From Actinobacillus seminis (GTDB lineage: Bacteria > Pseudomonadota > Gammaproteobacteria > Enterobacterales > Pasteurellaceae), in the NCBI RefSeq assembly GCF_002263215.1, contig NZ_NLFK01000001.1:124001-188000 (forward strand): a stretch of DNA of 64,000 nucleotides, read 5' to 3'. Made by a program: the position numbers and the translations under genes. The notes beneath the pieces were generated by a model. It was not told where the DNA came from. It did not search any database and saw only the letters and a list, made by a program, of their open reading frames with translations. Positions 42,616 through 52,871 of this stretch are shown here, piece by piece. The stretch's first letter is position 1. Every line of letters begins with the position of its first letter.

Positions 42616-44338
42616 TTATTCATTCAATGGTTCAATATAGTCAATTAATAATTGTACTTTGCGATTACCACGAAACTCGTTGACGTCTAATTTATACGCC
42701 AATCTCGCTCGTTTAATGGAAAAATCCGGATAATAACGCCGATCTACATTAAACGCAATCGCATCCAGCAGAGGTCCGCCATGAACGGATTCCACTATCA
42801 TTTTTAAATGTTTTTCCGCCAACAAATTTTGCTGCAACACGCGAAATTCCCCGTCAAACAACGGTTCAGGAAAGGCTTGTCCCCAAGGTCCCGCATTGCG
42901 TAGCAATTCCGCAGTTTCTAAATTCAGAGATTGTACATCCAATTCCCCATCTGTCCACAGCACACCTTGTAATTTATCTTGATCCAACATCTCGCGCACC
43001 GTTTGGCTGAACACTTGCTGAAATTGCTCAAATTGACTTTCCGCAATGCTTAACCCCGCCGCCATGGCATGACCGCCAAATTTCAGAATCAATTGCGGGT
43101 AACGGGAGTGAATACGCTCTAATACATCACGAATATGCAATCCTTCAATAGAACGCGCCGAACCTTTGAGAATACCTTGTTGATCTTGAGCAAAAGCAAT
43201 GACCGGGCGATGAAATTGTTCTTTAATTCTGGATGCCAAAATTCCCAAAACGCCCTGATGCCAATCCGCTTGGTATAACGTAATCGCTATCGGCACGCTT
43301 TGTTGAAGTGCGGTCAATTTTCGACAAATTTCTAAGGCCTCCAGTTTCATGCCTTGCTCAATTTCTTTGCGGGTCTGATTTAATCCATCCAGCTCCAGCG
43401 CTAAAGCACGCGCACTTGGCATATCTTCCGCCAACAATAATTCAACACCGACAGACATATTATCCAAGCGCCCTGCGGCATTTAAACGCGGACCGATAGC
43501 AAAGCCTAAGTCCGCGGCGGTAAAACGCGACAATTCGCGATTTGCCACTTCCGCTAAAGCGCGAATACCACAGCGACAACGCTCGGCACGAATTCTTGTC
43601 AATCCTTGATAAGCTAAAATACGATTATTTTGATCCAATGGAACCACATCGGCGATAGTACCTAAAGCGACCAAATCCAACAAATCGGCAAAATTAGGTT
43701 GGGTTTGTTGAGTAAAAAAACCCAATTCCCGTAATTTGGCGCGTAACGCCAGCATTACGTAAAACGCCACGCCCACGCCGGATAATGATTTTGACGGAAA
43801 ATCGCACTGTGATAAATTCGGGTTAACGATAGCATCCGCTGCCGGCAACGTTTCCGCGGGTAAATGGTGATCGGTAATCAGTACTTTGATCTGATGCTGT
43901 TTTAAAAAAATCTACGCCCTCAAATGAGGAAATGCCATTGTCTACCGTAATCAACAACTCAACACCTTTTTCCAGCGCCAATTTTGCCACCTCAACGCTT
44001 AGCCCATAGCCTTGCTCAAAACGGTTTGGCACCAAAAAATCCACATAAGGAAAGCCCAATTGCTGCAAGGCTTGCACCATCAAGGCAGTACTGGTCGCAC
44101 CATCTGCATCAAAATCGCCGACCACCACGATTTTTCCACCATTTTGCCTAAATTTAACCAATAAATTCACCGCACTTTCCATGCCGCGCAATAAATTTGG
44201 CGCCAGCATTGCCGATAAAGTGCGGTCTAATTGTTGTGTGTTTTGAATTTTTCTTGCGCGATACAAACGATCCAGCAACGGATGTTCCGCGACCGGCTCG
44301 CTGCCTAATACAACTCTGCGCTGAATGGATTTGCTCAT
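42616..44338 (-). CDS. recJ: Single-stranded-DNA exonuclease RecJ, apparent frameshift
   Basis: 5'-3' exonuclease of recombination and mismatch repair. The first frame has VVGDFDADGATSTALM (DxD metal site). It goes out of phase at the T7/A4 stretch near 43910. Removing one base gives KQHQIKVLITDHHLP, which restores the DHH motif, and the second frame completes GPRLNAAGRLDN and the C-terminal KFGGHAMAAGLS. The corrected protein is 573 residues, equal to the family norm of about 577. A real loss of recJ in a naturally transformable bacterium would be surprising, so a sequencing error is preferred. Confidence 0.9.
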
Positions 44339-44393
44339 GGTAATAAGATTAGCCTACATTATTTGTGAATATTATTCTTCTATTATTCTTTTG

Positions 44394-45077
44394 CTATTCT
44401 TCTAAGGCGGCTAACAAGGCTTTCGGTTCTAAATACCCGCCAAATACCGCCCCTTTTTCGGTCACAATACTCGGCGTGCCGCGCACGTCAAATTGCAATC
44501 CCAATTCATAATGTTTTTTGACGATATTTGGCGTTTTTAACTGTAATTGCGCATTGCCTTTGTCATATTCATTAAACGCAAATGCCGAATCTTTCGCACC
44601 CCAAATCGCTTCCATTTGTTTGGCGGTATTGCTATTTAACCCTGTGCGAGGAAAGGCTAAGTAACGAATGGTAATACCCAAATCGTTATATTCTTTCATT
44701 TGTCGGTGTAATTTTTGGCAATACGGACAAGTAATGTCGGTAAAAATGGTCACAATGTGTTTCTCATTTTTTGCCGGATAAACAATCATCTCATTTTTAT
44801 GACTATTTAATTTATCCATCAGCAACACATTTGAAATATCCACCGGTCCTTTGTCGGTTAGCTCAAATAATTTGCCTTGTAAAATATATTTTCCGTCTTG
44901 CGAGGCATAAAAAATCCCATTATCCGTGACGACCGTTTTTAAATTCGCAATCGGCGACGGTTTAACTTCTACTGAACTCGCCCCTAATTTTTTAAATTGC
45001 GCACTGATCGCCGCCTCATTCGCGAGAGCGGAAATTGACATCACCGCAAGTGAAAGTGCGGTCATTATTTTCTTCAT
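44394..45077 (-). CDS. dsbC: Thiol:disulfide isomerase DsbC
   Basis: Periplasmic disulfide isomerase, 227 residues from ATG 45077 (MKKIMTALSLAVMSISALA signal peptide). The N-terminal dimer domain is followed by TDITCPYCQKLHRQ, the CPYC active site, and RGTPSIVTEKG with the cis-Pro (TPS). The frame extends 30 codons upstream, but the signal peptide and GGAAC before ATG fix the start. Order dsbC-recJ is as in Haemophilus and E. coli. Confidence 0.95.
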   Translation of the reverse strand: MKKIMTALSLAVMSISALANEAAISAQFKKLGASSVEVKPSPIANLKTVVTDNGIFYASQDGKYILQGKLFELTDKGPVDISNVLLMDKLNSHKNEMIVYPAKNEKHIVTIFTDITCPYCQKLHRQMKEYNDLGITIRYLAFPRTGLNSNTAKQMEAIWGAKDSAFAFNEYDKGNAQLQLKTPNIVKKHYELGLQFDVRGTPSIVTEKGAVFGGYLEPKALLAALEE

Positions 45078-45262
45078 GTTTTGTTCCTGTTTTTTGCTGA
45101 CAAAATAATGGCGGAATTCTATCACAAGCGGACAAAACAAGCTAATATTCCCCCTCAATTTACGCAAAGAAAATCCGCTAATCTCGGCTTTTCACTACCA
45201 AATCCAATAAAACTCACGTATAATTCGAAGTTTAAAAAAACCACTTAATTTTTAGATGTATG

Positions 45263-46361
45263 ATGTTTGAAATTAATCCAATAAAAAATAAAATCGCTGA
45301 TATTGATGCTCGTACCAAGGTACTTCGGGGGTATCTTTGACATTGATGTCAAAGTTGAACGGTTAGAAGAAGTCAATGCCGAATTGGAACAGCCGGATAT
45401 TTGGAATGAACCGGAAAAAGCGCAGGCACTCGGCAAAGAACGTTCCTTACTGGAAGTGATTGTCAATACCATTCGCCAATTGGAACAAGGCTTGGAAGAT
45501 GTGGAAGGTTTGTTGGAACTTGCGCTGGACGCTGATGATGAAGAAACCTTTCACGAAGCCGTTGCCGAACTTGATGATCTTGAACAAAAACTCGCTAATC
45601 TAGAATTTCGTCGTATGTTTAGCGGTCCGCATGATGTCGCGGATTGTTATGTAGATCTACAGGCCGGATCCGGCGGAACCGAAGCGCAAGACTGGACGGA
45701 AATGCTGTTGCGGATGTATTTGCGCTGGGCTGAAAGCAAAGGCTTTAAAACCGAATTGGTGGAAGTTTCTGACGGAGATGTCGCCGGTATAAAATCCGCC
45801 ACGATTCGTGTTTGTGGTGAATATGCTTTTGGTTGGCTACGTACCGAAACCGGTATTCATCGTTTAGTGCGCAAAAGCCCGTTTGATTCCAATAATCGAC
45901 GTCATACCTCATTTAGCGCCGCCTTCGTTTATCCGGAAATTGATGAGGATATTGATATTGAAATCAATCCGGCAGATTTACGCATTGATGTTTATCGCGC
46001 CTCCGGCGCCGGCGGTCAGCACGTTAATAAAACCGAAAGTGCGGTCAGAATTACGCATATTCCAAGCGGTATTGTCGTGCAATGCCAAAATGGGCGTTCG
46101 CAACACCAAAATAAAGATCAAGCCATGAAACAATTAAAAGCGAAATTGTATGAAATGGAGATGATGAAGAAAAACGCGGAAAAACAAGCGTTGGAAGAAT
46201 CCAAATCCGATATCGGTTGGGGCAGTCAAATTCGCTCTTATGTGCTGGATGATTCCAGAATTAAAGACTTACGCACCGGCGTTGAAAATCGTAATACGCA
46301 GGCGGTATTAGACGGCGACTTGGATCGTTTTATCGAAGCGAGTTTAAAAGCCGGATTATAA
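45263..46361 (+). CDS. prfB: Peptide chain release factor 2 with programmed +1 frameshift
   Basis: Reads UAA and UGA stops. Translation starts at ATG 45263 ([15 protein letters not shown]) and meets an in-frame UGA at codon 26 (45338-45340). A +1 slip on CUU continues with [19 protein letters not shown]. The total is then 365 residues, exactly as for E. coli RF2. The tripeptide SPF is in [11 protein letters not shown], and GGQ is in [14 protein letters not shown]. Gene callers will miss the first 25 codons and start wrongly at 45303. lysS follows 45 bp later, the standard prfB-lysS operon. Confidence 0.97.
45326..45341 (+). promoter_or_regulatory. RF2 programmed +1 frameshift site
   Basis: CGGGGGTATCTTTGAC combines the internal Shine-Dalgarno-like GGGGG, the slippery CTT and the TGA C stop context. 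The element differs from the E. coli site only at its first base. Confidence 0.97.
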
Positions 46362-46406
46362 TCAACCCGATTTAATATAAATTTACAGTAAATTAAGGTA
46401 ACGAAA

Positions 46407-47918
46407 ATGTCAGAACAACAAACTCCAGAACTTGATTTTCACGGTGAAATGGCGGTACGTCGCGAAAAATTAGCGATATTGCGTGAAAAAGGAAATCCTT
46501 TTCCGAATAACTTCCGTCGCGATTCACTTGCGCAAGATTTACATCAGCAATATGATGCCTTGGACGGTGAAGACCTTAAAGCGAAGAATATTGAAGTCAA
46601 AGTGGCCGGTCGTATTATGACCCGTCGTGCGATGGGGAAAGCGACGTTTATCACCTTACAAGATATGAGCGGTCGTATTCAACTTTATGTAGCGCGCGAT
46701 AATTTGCCGGAGGGTGTGTATGCTGAAGATGTCGGCAACTGGGATCTTGGCGATATTGTTGGCGTAAAAGGCACCTTATTTAAAACCAAAACCAACGAAT
46801 TGACCGTGAAAGCGTATGACGTTCACTTGTTGACCAAAGCCTTGCGTCCGTTACCGGATAAATTCCACGGACTAAGTGACCAAGAAACCCGTTATCGTCA
46901 ACGTTATTTAGATTTAATTGCTAATGAAGAATCTCGTCGTACTTTTATAATCCGCTCTAAAGTCATTACCGGTATTCGCGAATATTTTATTTCTAAAGGC
47001 TTTATGGAAGTGGAAACGCCAATGTTGCAAGTAATTCCGGGTGGTGCCGCAGCGCGTCCGTTTGTCACACATCACAATGCGTTGGATATTGATATGTATC
47101 TGCGTATTGCACCGGAATTATTCTTAAAACGCTTAGTAGTTGGCGGATTTGAGCGTGTATTTGAGCTTAACCGCAACTTCCGTAACGAAGGGGTTTCCGT
47201 GCGCCATAATCCGGAATTCACTATGCTGGAATATTATCAAGCCTATGCGGATTACCACGATTTAATGGATAACACCGAAGAATTATTGCGCAAATTAGCG
47301 TTAGATATTTTAGGCACAACCATTGTCCCTTATGGCGAATATGAATTTGATTTCGGTAAACCGTTTGAACGCATTACTATGCATGATGCGATGTTGAAAT
47401 ATGGTGCGGATAAAGGCATTGTAAAAGCGGATTTATATGATATTGATCGTGCTAAAGCCTTAGCGGAAAAACTGGGTATTGAAGTTCAAAAATCATGGGG
47501 ATTAGGCGCCCTTGTTAATGCGATTTTTGAAGAAGTGGCAGAGCATCACTTAATTCAACCGACCTTCTTGATGGCACATCCCGCGGAAATTTCACCTCTT
47601 GCCCGTCGTAATGATGAGAATCCTGACGTTACCGATCGTTTTGAATTGTTTATCGGTGGACGGGAAATCGGTAACGGTTTCTCTGAATTAAATGACGCCG
47701 AAGATCAAGCAGATCGTTTTGATGCACAAGTTGCGGCAAAAGAAGCCGGTGATGATGAAGCTATGTTCAAAGATGACGATTTTGTCACCGCTCTTGAACA
47801 CGGTTTACCACCAACTGCCGGTGAAGGATTGGGTATTGACCGTTTGGCAATGTTATTTGCGAATGCGGCATCTATTCGTGATGTGATTTTATTCCCTGCA
47901 ATGAAACAAAAAGCGTAA
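46407..47918 (+). CDS. lysS: Lysyl-tRNA synthetase (class II)
   Basis: Charges tRNA-Lys. In the 503-residue protein the N-terminal OB fold ([23 protein letters not shown]) binds the anticodon. Class II motif 2 is [18 protein letters not shown] and motif 3 is [25 protein letters not shown] precedes the ATG. It forms an operon with prfB and ends at a hairpin terminator. Confidence 0.98.
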   Translation: MSEQQTPELDFHGEMAVRREKLAILREKGNPFPNNFRRDSLAQDLHQQYDALDGEDLKAKNIEVKVAGRIMTRRAMGKATFITLQDMSGRIQLYVARDNLPEGVYAEDVGNWDLGDIVGVKGTLFKTKTNELTVKAYDVHLLTKALRPLPDKFHGLSDQETRYRQRYLDLIANEESRRTFIIRSKVITGIREYFISKGFMEVETPMLQVIPGGAAARPFVTHHNALDIDMYLRIAPELFLKRLVVGGFERVFELNRNFRNEGVSVRHNPEFTMLEYYQAYADYHDLMDNTEELLRKLALDILGTTIVPYGEYEFDFGKPFERITMHDAMLKYGADKGIVKADLYDIDRAKALAEKLGIEVQKSWGLGALVNAIFEEVAEHHLIQPTFLMAHPAEISPLARRNDENPDVTDRFELFIGGREIGNGFSELNDAEDQADRFDAQVAAKEAGDDEAMFKDDDFVTALEHGLPPTAGEGLGIDRLAMLFANAASIRDVILFPAMKQKA

Positions 47919-47924
47919 TAACAG

Positions 47925-47953
47925 ATTGGCACCTTTATCAGTGCCAATTTTTA
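47925..47953. terminator. lysS terminator
   Basis: ATTGGCAC pairs with GTGCCAAT and is followed by TTTTT. Confidence 0.88.
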
Positions 47954-47959
47954 TATCGC

Positions 47960-48085
47960 GTGCGGTTAAAATCAACACCGGCATATCTTCATCATTTTAC
48001 GCCATGTTTGCAAAAATCCAATCCGTCCTTTTTGGCAAGTTTAGATCATCGTCAATCATGGAATTATCTTCAATTAATAAAATTT
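47960..48085 (-). pseudogene. Remnant of a QseB-type response regulator
   Basis: The minus strand reads ILLIEDNSMIDD, then DLNLPK, then after small phase changes GLDFLQTWRK and NDEDMPVLILTARD. These are the first strand, the phospho-acceptor region (DLxLP) and the Thr/Lys-side segment of an OmpR-family receiver domain. About 40 residues between the first two blocks and the whole C-terminal DNA-binding domain are missing. It lies downstream of tenA and not far from a broken ygiW, the usual neighbour of qseBC. It is a decayed fragment; the plus-strand frame over it is a shadow. Confidence 0.65.
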
Positions 48086-48140
48086 GCTTTTTTTCACCGC
48101 ACTTTTACTTTATTTTCACAAGATTGCCAATAAAACACCG

Positions 48141-48791
48141 TTAATTTAATGTTAATCCCATTTCCCAAAAAGCAATTTCCATTCGCGTGGCCGTGGTAAA
48201 AATTCGCTCCAGATTTGCCAGTTGTTGTTCAGTTAGGTCAACACAAAGCGTCTCAAACATCGTCGCAAACTCTTGCGCCGCTTGTTGAAACTTATCACCG
48301 GCATAGATATCAATCCAAGCTTGATAAGGATTACTTTCGACCGCTTCTCGACTCGACAAACGTCGCCCGATTTCCGCATAACCTAACATGCAAGGTGCCA
48401 ATGCCGCATAAAGTTCCGATAAACCGCCTTTTATACCGCAATCCAACACATAACGAGTATAAGCAACACAAGCCGGTGATTCAGGCAAACCGGTTAATTC
48501 TTCAACGGAAATCCCCCATTGGCGACAAAAATCAATATGTAATTCAATTTCGCTTAACAATGCCGTATTGGCACGGTGCGCCGCGCGAATTTGGTTAAAA
48601 TTATCGGCTTTAAAAATACCTAATGACAACGCCCGACTGTATTGGAACAAATACAAATAATCCTGTTTCAGATAATGCTGAAAACAGGATTTAGCCAATG
48701 TACCTTGTGCCAATTGTATCACGAAAGGATGCTCAATATATGTTTCCCATTGCAAGTTAGCTTGTTGAATCAAACGGTTAATTACGCTCAT
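48141..48791 (-). CDS. tenA: Thiaminase II / TenA family protein
   Basis: Salvages the pyrimidine half of degraded thiamin by hydrolysing aminopyrimidines. The 216-residue helical protein has YLKQDYLYLFQYSRA and the catalytic Cys region ALAPCMLGYAEIG, with the C-terminal MEIAFWEMGL. ATG 48791 follows AGGAG. A TPP riboswitch precedes it, which independently supports a thiamin role. No thiamin transporter or other thi gene is adjacent. Confidence 0.95.
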   Translation of the reverse strand: MSVINRLIQQANLQWETYIEHPFVIQLAQGTLAKSCFQHYLKQDYLYLFQYSRALSLGIFKADNFNQIRAAHRANTALLSEIELHIDFCRQWGISVEELTGLPESPACVAYTRYVLDCGIKGGLSELYAALAPCMLGYAEIGRRLSSREAVESNPYQAWIDIYAGDKFQQAAQEFATMFETLCVDLTEQQLANLERIFTTATRMEIAFWEMGLTLN

Positions 48792-48824
48792 ATTTACTCC
48801 TGTTTCTAATTAAATATTCAACAT

Positions 48825-48940
48825 TTAGCACTAACAGAGTAAGCCCTTAATCAAAACCGGTTTCCTCCGTCAGTGCTAACTGCATCAGGTTTACGGGCAT
48901 CATCTCAGCCTGCTTCAAACAAGCACCCCGACTAATTCTA
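48825..48940 (-). ncRNA. TPP riboswitch of tenA
   Basis: On the minus strand the THI-box blocks appear in order: GGGGTGC (48923-48929), GGCTGAGA, ACCTGAT (48884-48890) and GACGGAGGAAA. The 3' strand of the aptamer (48865-48879) can instead pair over 15 positions, 13 Watson-Crick and two G-U, with 48825-48839 downstream. This gives an evident alternative structure for switching before the tenA ribosome site. Confidence 0.93.
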
Positions 48941-48983
48941 TTGATTAAGTTTAACTGAAAATCAGGAAGTTGCAATGAAAAAA

Positions 48984-49389
48984 TTAGCGCATCTTTTCTA
49001 CACGATGAATTTCCACTTCAGTCTTATTCCAAGATTTATTCACTTCACCATATAATTTCATTCATCATTTGGCGAAACATCTTGTCCGCCCCAAGCACCA
49101 CATTCGATCTCAACCGCCATTTCACCGCCGGCATCTTTGATGCGATAATCATCTTTTCCCGCTTTTTCGACAATTTTACCTTGTAAAACCAATATATTGA
49201 TCATCTTTCCAAGTATTTTCCCTGTGCAATAGTCGTCACCGGTTGATTGGCGTTGATAAACCTTCCGGAGCGCATCATTTCATGACGGGATCTATCAGAA
49301 TTCCCATTTTGAAACCCTCCGGCAGCAGTTGCAGTAATACTAACTGTTGATAATACTAAAATTGTTGCTAAACTAATTTTCTTCATCAT
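48984..49389 (-). pseudogene. ygiW: YgiW-type BOF (OB-fold) periplasmic protein, frameshifted
   Basis: The start MMKKISLATILVLSTVSITATAAGGF is a signal peptide after AAGGAG. The frame stops after 62 codons, but shifted frames continue YIVLQGKIVEKAGKDDYRI, then EMAVEIECGAWGG, then LYGEVNKSWNKTEVEIHRVEKMR, matching the bacterial OB-fold (YgiW/BOF) family to a stop at 48984. About three single-base changes are needed. ygiW normally neighbours qseBC, and a qseB scrap lies nearby, so real decay is plausible here, though homopolymer errors may add to it. Confidence 0.72.
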
Positions 49390-49466
49390 AAATCTCCTTA
49401 CTAAAGTTGAGGTTTATCCAAAGTGAGCCTTATTCGCTTTGATGAGGATATTTAAACAAATAAAGA

Positions 49467-49482
49467 TTAAGAAAATCTTAAG
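49467..49482 (-). promoter_or_regulatory. QseB/PmrA-type direct repeat upstream of ygiW
   Basis: On the minus strand CTTAA-N6-CTTAA (TTAAG-N6-TTAAG on plus) lies 78 bp before the ygiW start. This is the binding pattern reported for QseB/PmrA-class regulators. Confidence 0.6.
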
Positions 49483-49502
49483 AAACAAAAAAAGGAAAAA
49501 TT

Positions 49503-50624
49503 ATGCGCTGTGACAATATGTCGGCTTTTATCGTCATGGATATCGTGCGTGAAGCGGCAAAATACCCGAATGCTATCCACTTTGAAATCGGCCAGCCCGA
49601 TCTTGTACCCTCGCCCAAAGTGACGCAAGCCCTGCTGCAAGCCATTGAAGCACAACAATTCAGCTATACCGAAAGTTTAGGACTGGCGACGTTGCGCGAT
49701 AAAATCTGCCAATATTATGACCGCACTTATGGTGTAAAAATTACGCCAAACCGTGTGTTATTAACTCCAGGAACCAGTGGCGCGTTTTTGGTGGCATATG
49801 CGCTCACCTTAAATAAAGGCGATAAACTCGGCTTAACGGATCCCGCGTATCCTTGCTACAAGAACTTCGCTTATATGATGGATATTGAACCCGAATTTAT
49901 GCCGGTGGATAAACAAGATTATTATCAATTATCACCGCAACAATTACAGGGACGCGAAATTCAAGCGCTACAAATTTCCTCGCCGGCAAATCCAACCGGC
50001 AATATTTACCGTGCCGAACGTTTGAAAGCCTTAAATGACTATTGCATGGCGCATCAAATTGCCTTTATTTCTGACGAACTTTATCATGGCTTGGTGTATG
50101 ACGAACAAGCTGCCTGCGCTTTGCAATTTAACCCGAATGCCTATGTTATCAACGGATTTTCCAAATATTTTTGTATGCCCGAGATGCGCTTAGGTTGGAT
50201 TATCGTGCCGGAGAATAAGGTTCGAGAAGCAGAAATTATTGCACAAAATATCTTCATTTCTGCCCCAACTTTGAGCCAATATGCCGCGCTGGAAGCTTTT
50301 GACCAAGCCTATTTAGACGAGGTAAAAGAAAAATTCCGCCAACGCCGCGATTTTTTATATCGCCGGTTAAGCGATATTTTTACCATTGAATTTAAACCGC
50401 AAGGTGCCTTTTATTTATGGGCGGACGTATCAAAGTATACCGACAATTGCTATGAATTTGCACAAGAAATGCTACGCGAAATTCAAGTCGCAGCCACACC
50501 GGGTATTGATTTTGGGCGTAACAGAACGCAGCATTATCTCCGTTTCGCTTATACTCGCGATATTGAACATTTACGCGAAGGCGTTGAGCGCATCAAAGGT
50601 TGGCTTGCTACAAGGAAATCTTAA
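49503..50624 (+). CDS. PLP-dependent class I/II aminotransferase
   Basis: A 373-residue fold-type I aminotransferase. FEIGQPDLVPSP opens the N-terminal part; TPGTSGAFLVAYAL binds PLP phosphate; SSPANPTGNIY has the conserved Asn-Pro-x-Gly; ISDELYHGLVYD has the Asp; and INGFSKYFCMPEMRLGWI carries the Schiff-base Lys with the Arg-Leu-Gly-Trp motif. The terminal Arg of HYLRFAYTR would bind the substrate carboxylate. The amino-acid preference cannot be told. AAAGGAAAAATT precedes the ATG. It is divergent from ygiW. Confidence 0.85.
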   Translation: MRCDNMSAFIVMDIVREAAKYPNAIHFEIGQPDLVPSPKVTQALLQAIEAQQFSYTESLGLATLRDKICQYYDRTYGVKITPNRVLLTPGTSGAFLVAYALTLNKGDKLGLTDPAYPCYKNFAYMMDIEPEFMPVDKQDYYQLSPQQLQGREIQALQISSPANPTGNIYRAERLKALNDYCMAHQIAFISDELYHGLVYDEQAACALQFNPNAYVINGFSKYFCMPEMRLGWIIVPENKVREAEIIAQNIFISAPTLSQYAALEAFDQAYLDEVKEKFRQRRDFLYRRLSDIFTIEFKPQGAFYLWADVSKYTDNCYEFAQEMLREIQVAATPGIDFGRNRTQHYLRFAYTRDIEHLREGVERIKGWLATRKS

Positions 50625-50649
50625 GTGATTACCTGAAAAAACAAAAAAA

Positions 50650-50705
50650 GACCGCACTTTTCTTCCCTAGACTGCTTGATATAGCTGAAAGTGTGGTCAT
50701 TTTTT
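50650..50705. terminator. Imperfect inverted USS pair and T run
   Basis: GACCGCACTTT and AAAGTGTGGTC pair, one member carrying a T for C change, followed by ATTTTTTAT. It probably ends the aminotransferase transcript. Confidence 0.7.
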
Positions 50706-50859
50706 ATTTGTTTTTTTAATATGATATATACCACCAAGGCAATATCACTATTCACAAAATATCGCTCAAACTCGCTACAAATTTAAAACTTAAATGTTAC
50801 GTTTTATGGCAAAAATATTTCATTACCAAATGTACGCTGATAAATCCGCCGCACAACAA

Positions 50860-50908
50860 CAATAAAACAATTTTTTCCGGAATGCGCATTGTTGTTTTAT
50901 TGCTTTTT
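50860..50908. other. AT-rich hairpin in the 378-bp aminotransferase-sulfatase gap
   Basis: CAATAAAACAA and TTGTTTTATTG form an 11-bp stem over a 21-nt loop, followed by CTTTTTG. No gene is visible in the gap. It may be a terminator or part of an unknown small transcript. Confidence 0.4.
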
Positions 50909-51002
50909 GTTTGTTGAAATACATCAAAAAAATAAGCGACGATATTCATCTCCGCTATGATGTGACAAATTTACATAGATTAAGCCATTAACATAAAAGA
51001 AA

Positions 51003-52608
51003 CTAATTGTCGGTGGCTCTTTGAGGTAAAATCAATGACGGTTTTTGCATCATTTCCACTTCTAAATAACCGGAATCACCTGTTAATACAGACGAATTAA
51101 TCACGCCTTTTTGACAAGTTGAAATCGGCATATCAAATCCCATCACATTGATAATAAATGTCGCCAGTTGTTGATGAAAAAGCCTTTTACACATTTTCAA
51201 AGAATCTATTTTATCGAGAACTTGCTTATTTGAAGAATAAATAAATGCGGGTACTAAATATTGAGACTCTTCCATTGTCCCTTGGTTATATACGGTATTG
51301 GTGACATATTGTCCATGATCGGAAGTGTAAATTAATATATAGTCACCCTGACTGTGCTTTTCTAAATGATGATAAACTTTTTCAATAAATTGATCGGTAT
51401 TGTAAATTGTACTATCATAATTATCCAGAATGGTATTGCCTTTAAATTTTTTTCATCGTCAGATAAATATTCTCCATAAACGCTGTGAGAACCGCGTTGA
51501 TGAAGCACAATAAAATGATTGCCTTTCGTTAAATCAATTTTTTCAAATAAAGGAATTAATTGATGGTCATGCATTCCTTGATAAGGATCATAGCCAAGCT
51601 GAGTAGGCATTATTTGATGAGATATCCATGTTTTTCCCATAATACTCATAATCGCCATTTCTCGTTCAGGTTGAGATGAGTAAAAATAGGTATCAAATCC
51701 TTGCATTTCAGCTAATCGAAATAAATTAGTGTTACCTTTCATTATTTGTTCCAAGCCATTAGGGCGAGGAACGGCATTAAAAAATGCAGGTAGTGAATTA
51801 GCAGTCATTAATCCGGCGCTGTAACTTTCTTTGAGTAGAGTGTGAGGCTTTTCTTGCGATAGTGAAGTGATAAATGGCATTGTCTCACGCTCATACCCAA
51901 ACGCATTAACATGTGTTGCCGTTAAGCTTTCTCCCATAATGAGGACAATATTTTTAACAGAGGGCTTATCTACCACTTGAGGTGCTCTTAAATGGTATTT
52001 CTCAACATCGCTTAAATCGAATAGTTGGTAAGGGAGAGCCTTTCCAAATAAATGAGATATTGTAAAAAAGTTATGTTTTATTCTTGAATACGCCGGATTG
52101 GATGTTAAACCAAATTCCTGATGAGAATAAAAAGAGCGAATAAACATATAAATAAAAATCAGATAAAAAACAAGTCACCATATGGCTTGTTAACGCTTGT
52201 TTTTTTACGAAATAAGCCAATAGTCCAAAATATGCCTGTTTCAAATAAGGCGTATAAAAAAACAGGTATAACGATATTTAACATGCTTGTTCCTGCATGT
52301 AAAACCTCGGTAATTTCTTTAAAAAACAAAATGTAATTTGTACTATTGATAAAGTTCTGATAAACCTGCCAATGAACAGCGTTAAAAATTTGACTAACAG
52401 CAAAGAATCCGAAAATAACAAATCGGGTTATTTTCCATTTGGCATAGTAAAAAAGTAAAACAAAGGCAAAAAAGAAGGCATAGGTCTCTAAGTATTTACC
52501 TAGGTTAGGTAAATCAAACAGAAAACGGTAAGCAATTTCGCTTAACAAGAAGAAAAGCGGGTAACCCAACAAAACAAATAATGTTTTTTTATTTATGGTT
52601 AATTTCAT
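51003..52608 (-). CDS. Phosphoethanolamine-transferase-like membrane sulfatase, two apparent frameshifts
   Basis: Three frames join into 535 residues. The N-terminal third has about five transmembrane helices (starting MKLTINKKTLFVLLGYPLFFLLSEI). The periplasmic alkaline-phosphatase-fold domain has IVLIMGESLTATHVNAFGYERETMPF, with the Thr nucleophile position, YSAGLMTANSLPAFF, HQRGSHSVYGEY and YTSDHGQY, the last metal site. Both breaks are single missing T in short runs near 52150 and 51440. This architecture is that of EptA/Lpt-type enzymes that decorate LPS with phosphoethanolamine; the exact acceptor is unknown. Confidence 0.8.
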
Positions 52609-52871
52609 CTTTTTTACCTAATATTTTGAATACCTGAAAGAGTTCGTTTCTTTAATACAAGTTCATCATATTTGATGATTTATCTATAATGCGTTGGAAA
52701 CATTCATAATCCAGATTGGTCGACATTATAGAATTCTCGGAACAGAAGTCTTTATTATAAGATGGTTGTATTTTACGATACATTATTCGCATAACGTGGT
52801 CATTGTGTTCTATATTAGATAGAGATTACAATGCCACATTAAATTCGTAGTGCAATAAAATAAACGCAAAA

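Noticed and set aside
45303-46361. prfB starting at 45303
   Set aside because: This ignores the upstream ATG at 45263 and the programmed frameshift; the first residues [11 protein letters not shown] do not fit RF2.
47926-48144. Plus-strand 72-aa ORF behind lysS
   Set aside because: It covers the lysS terminator and is the shadow of the response-regulator remnant on the minus strand.
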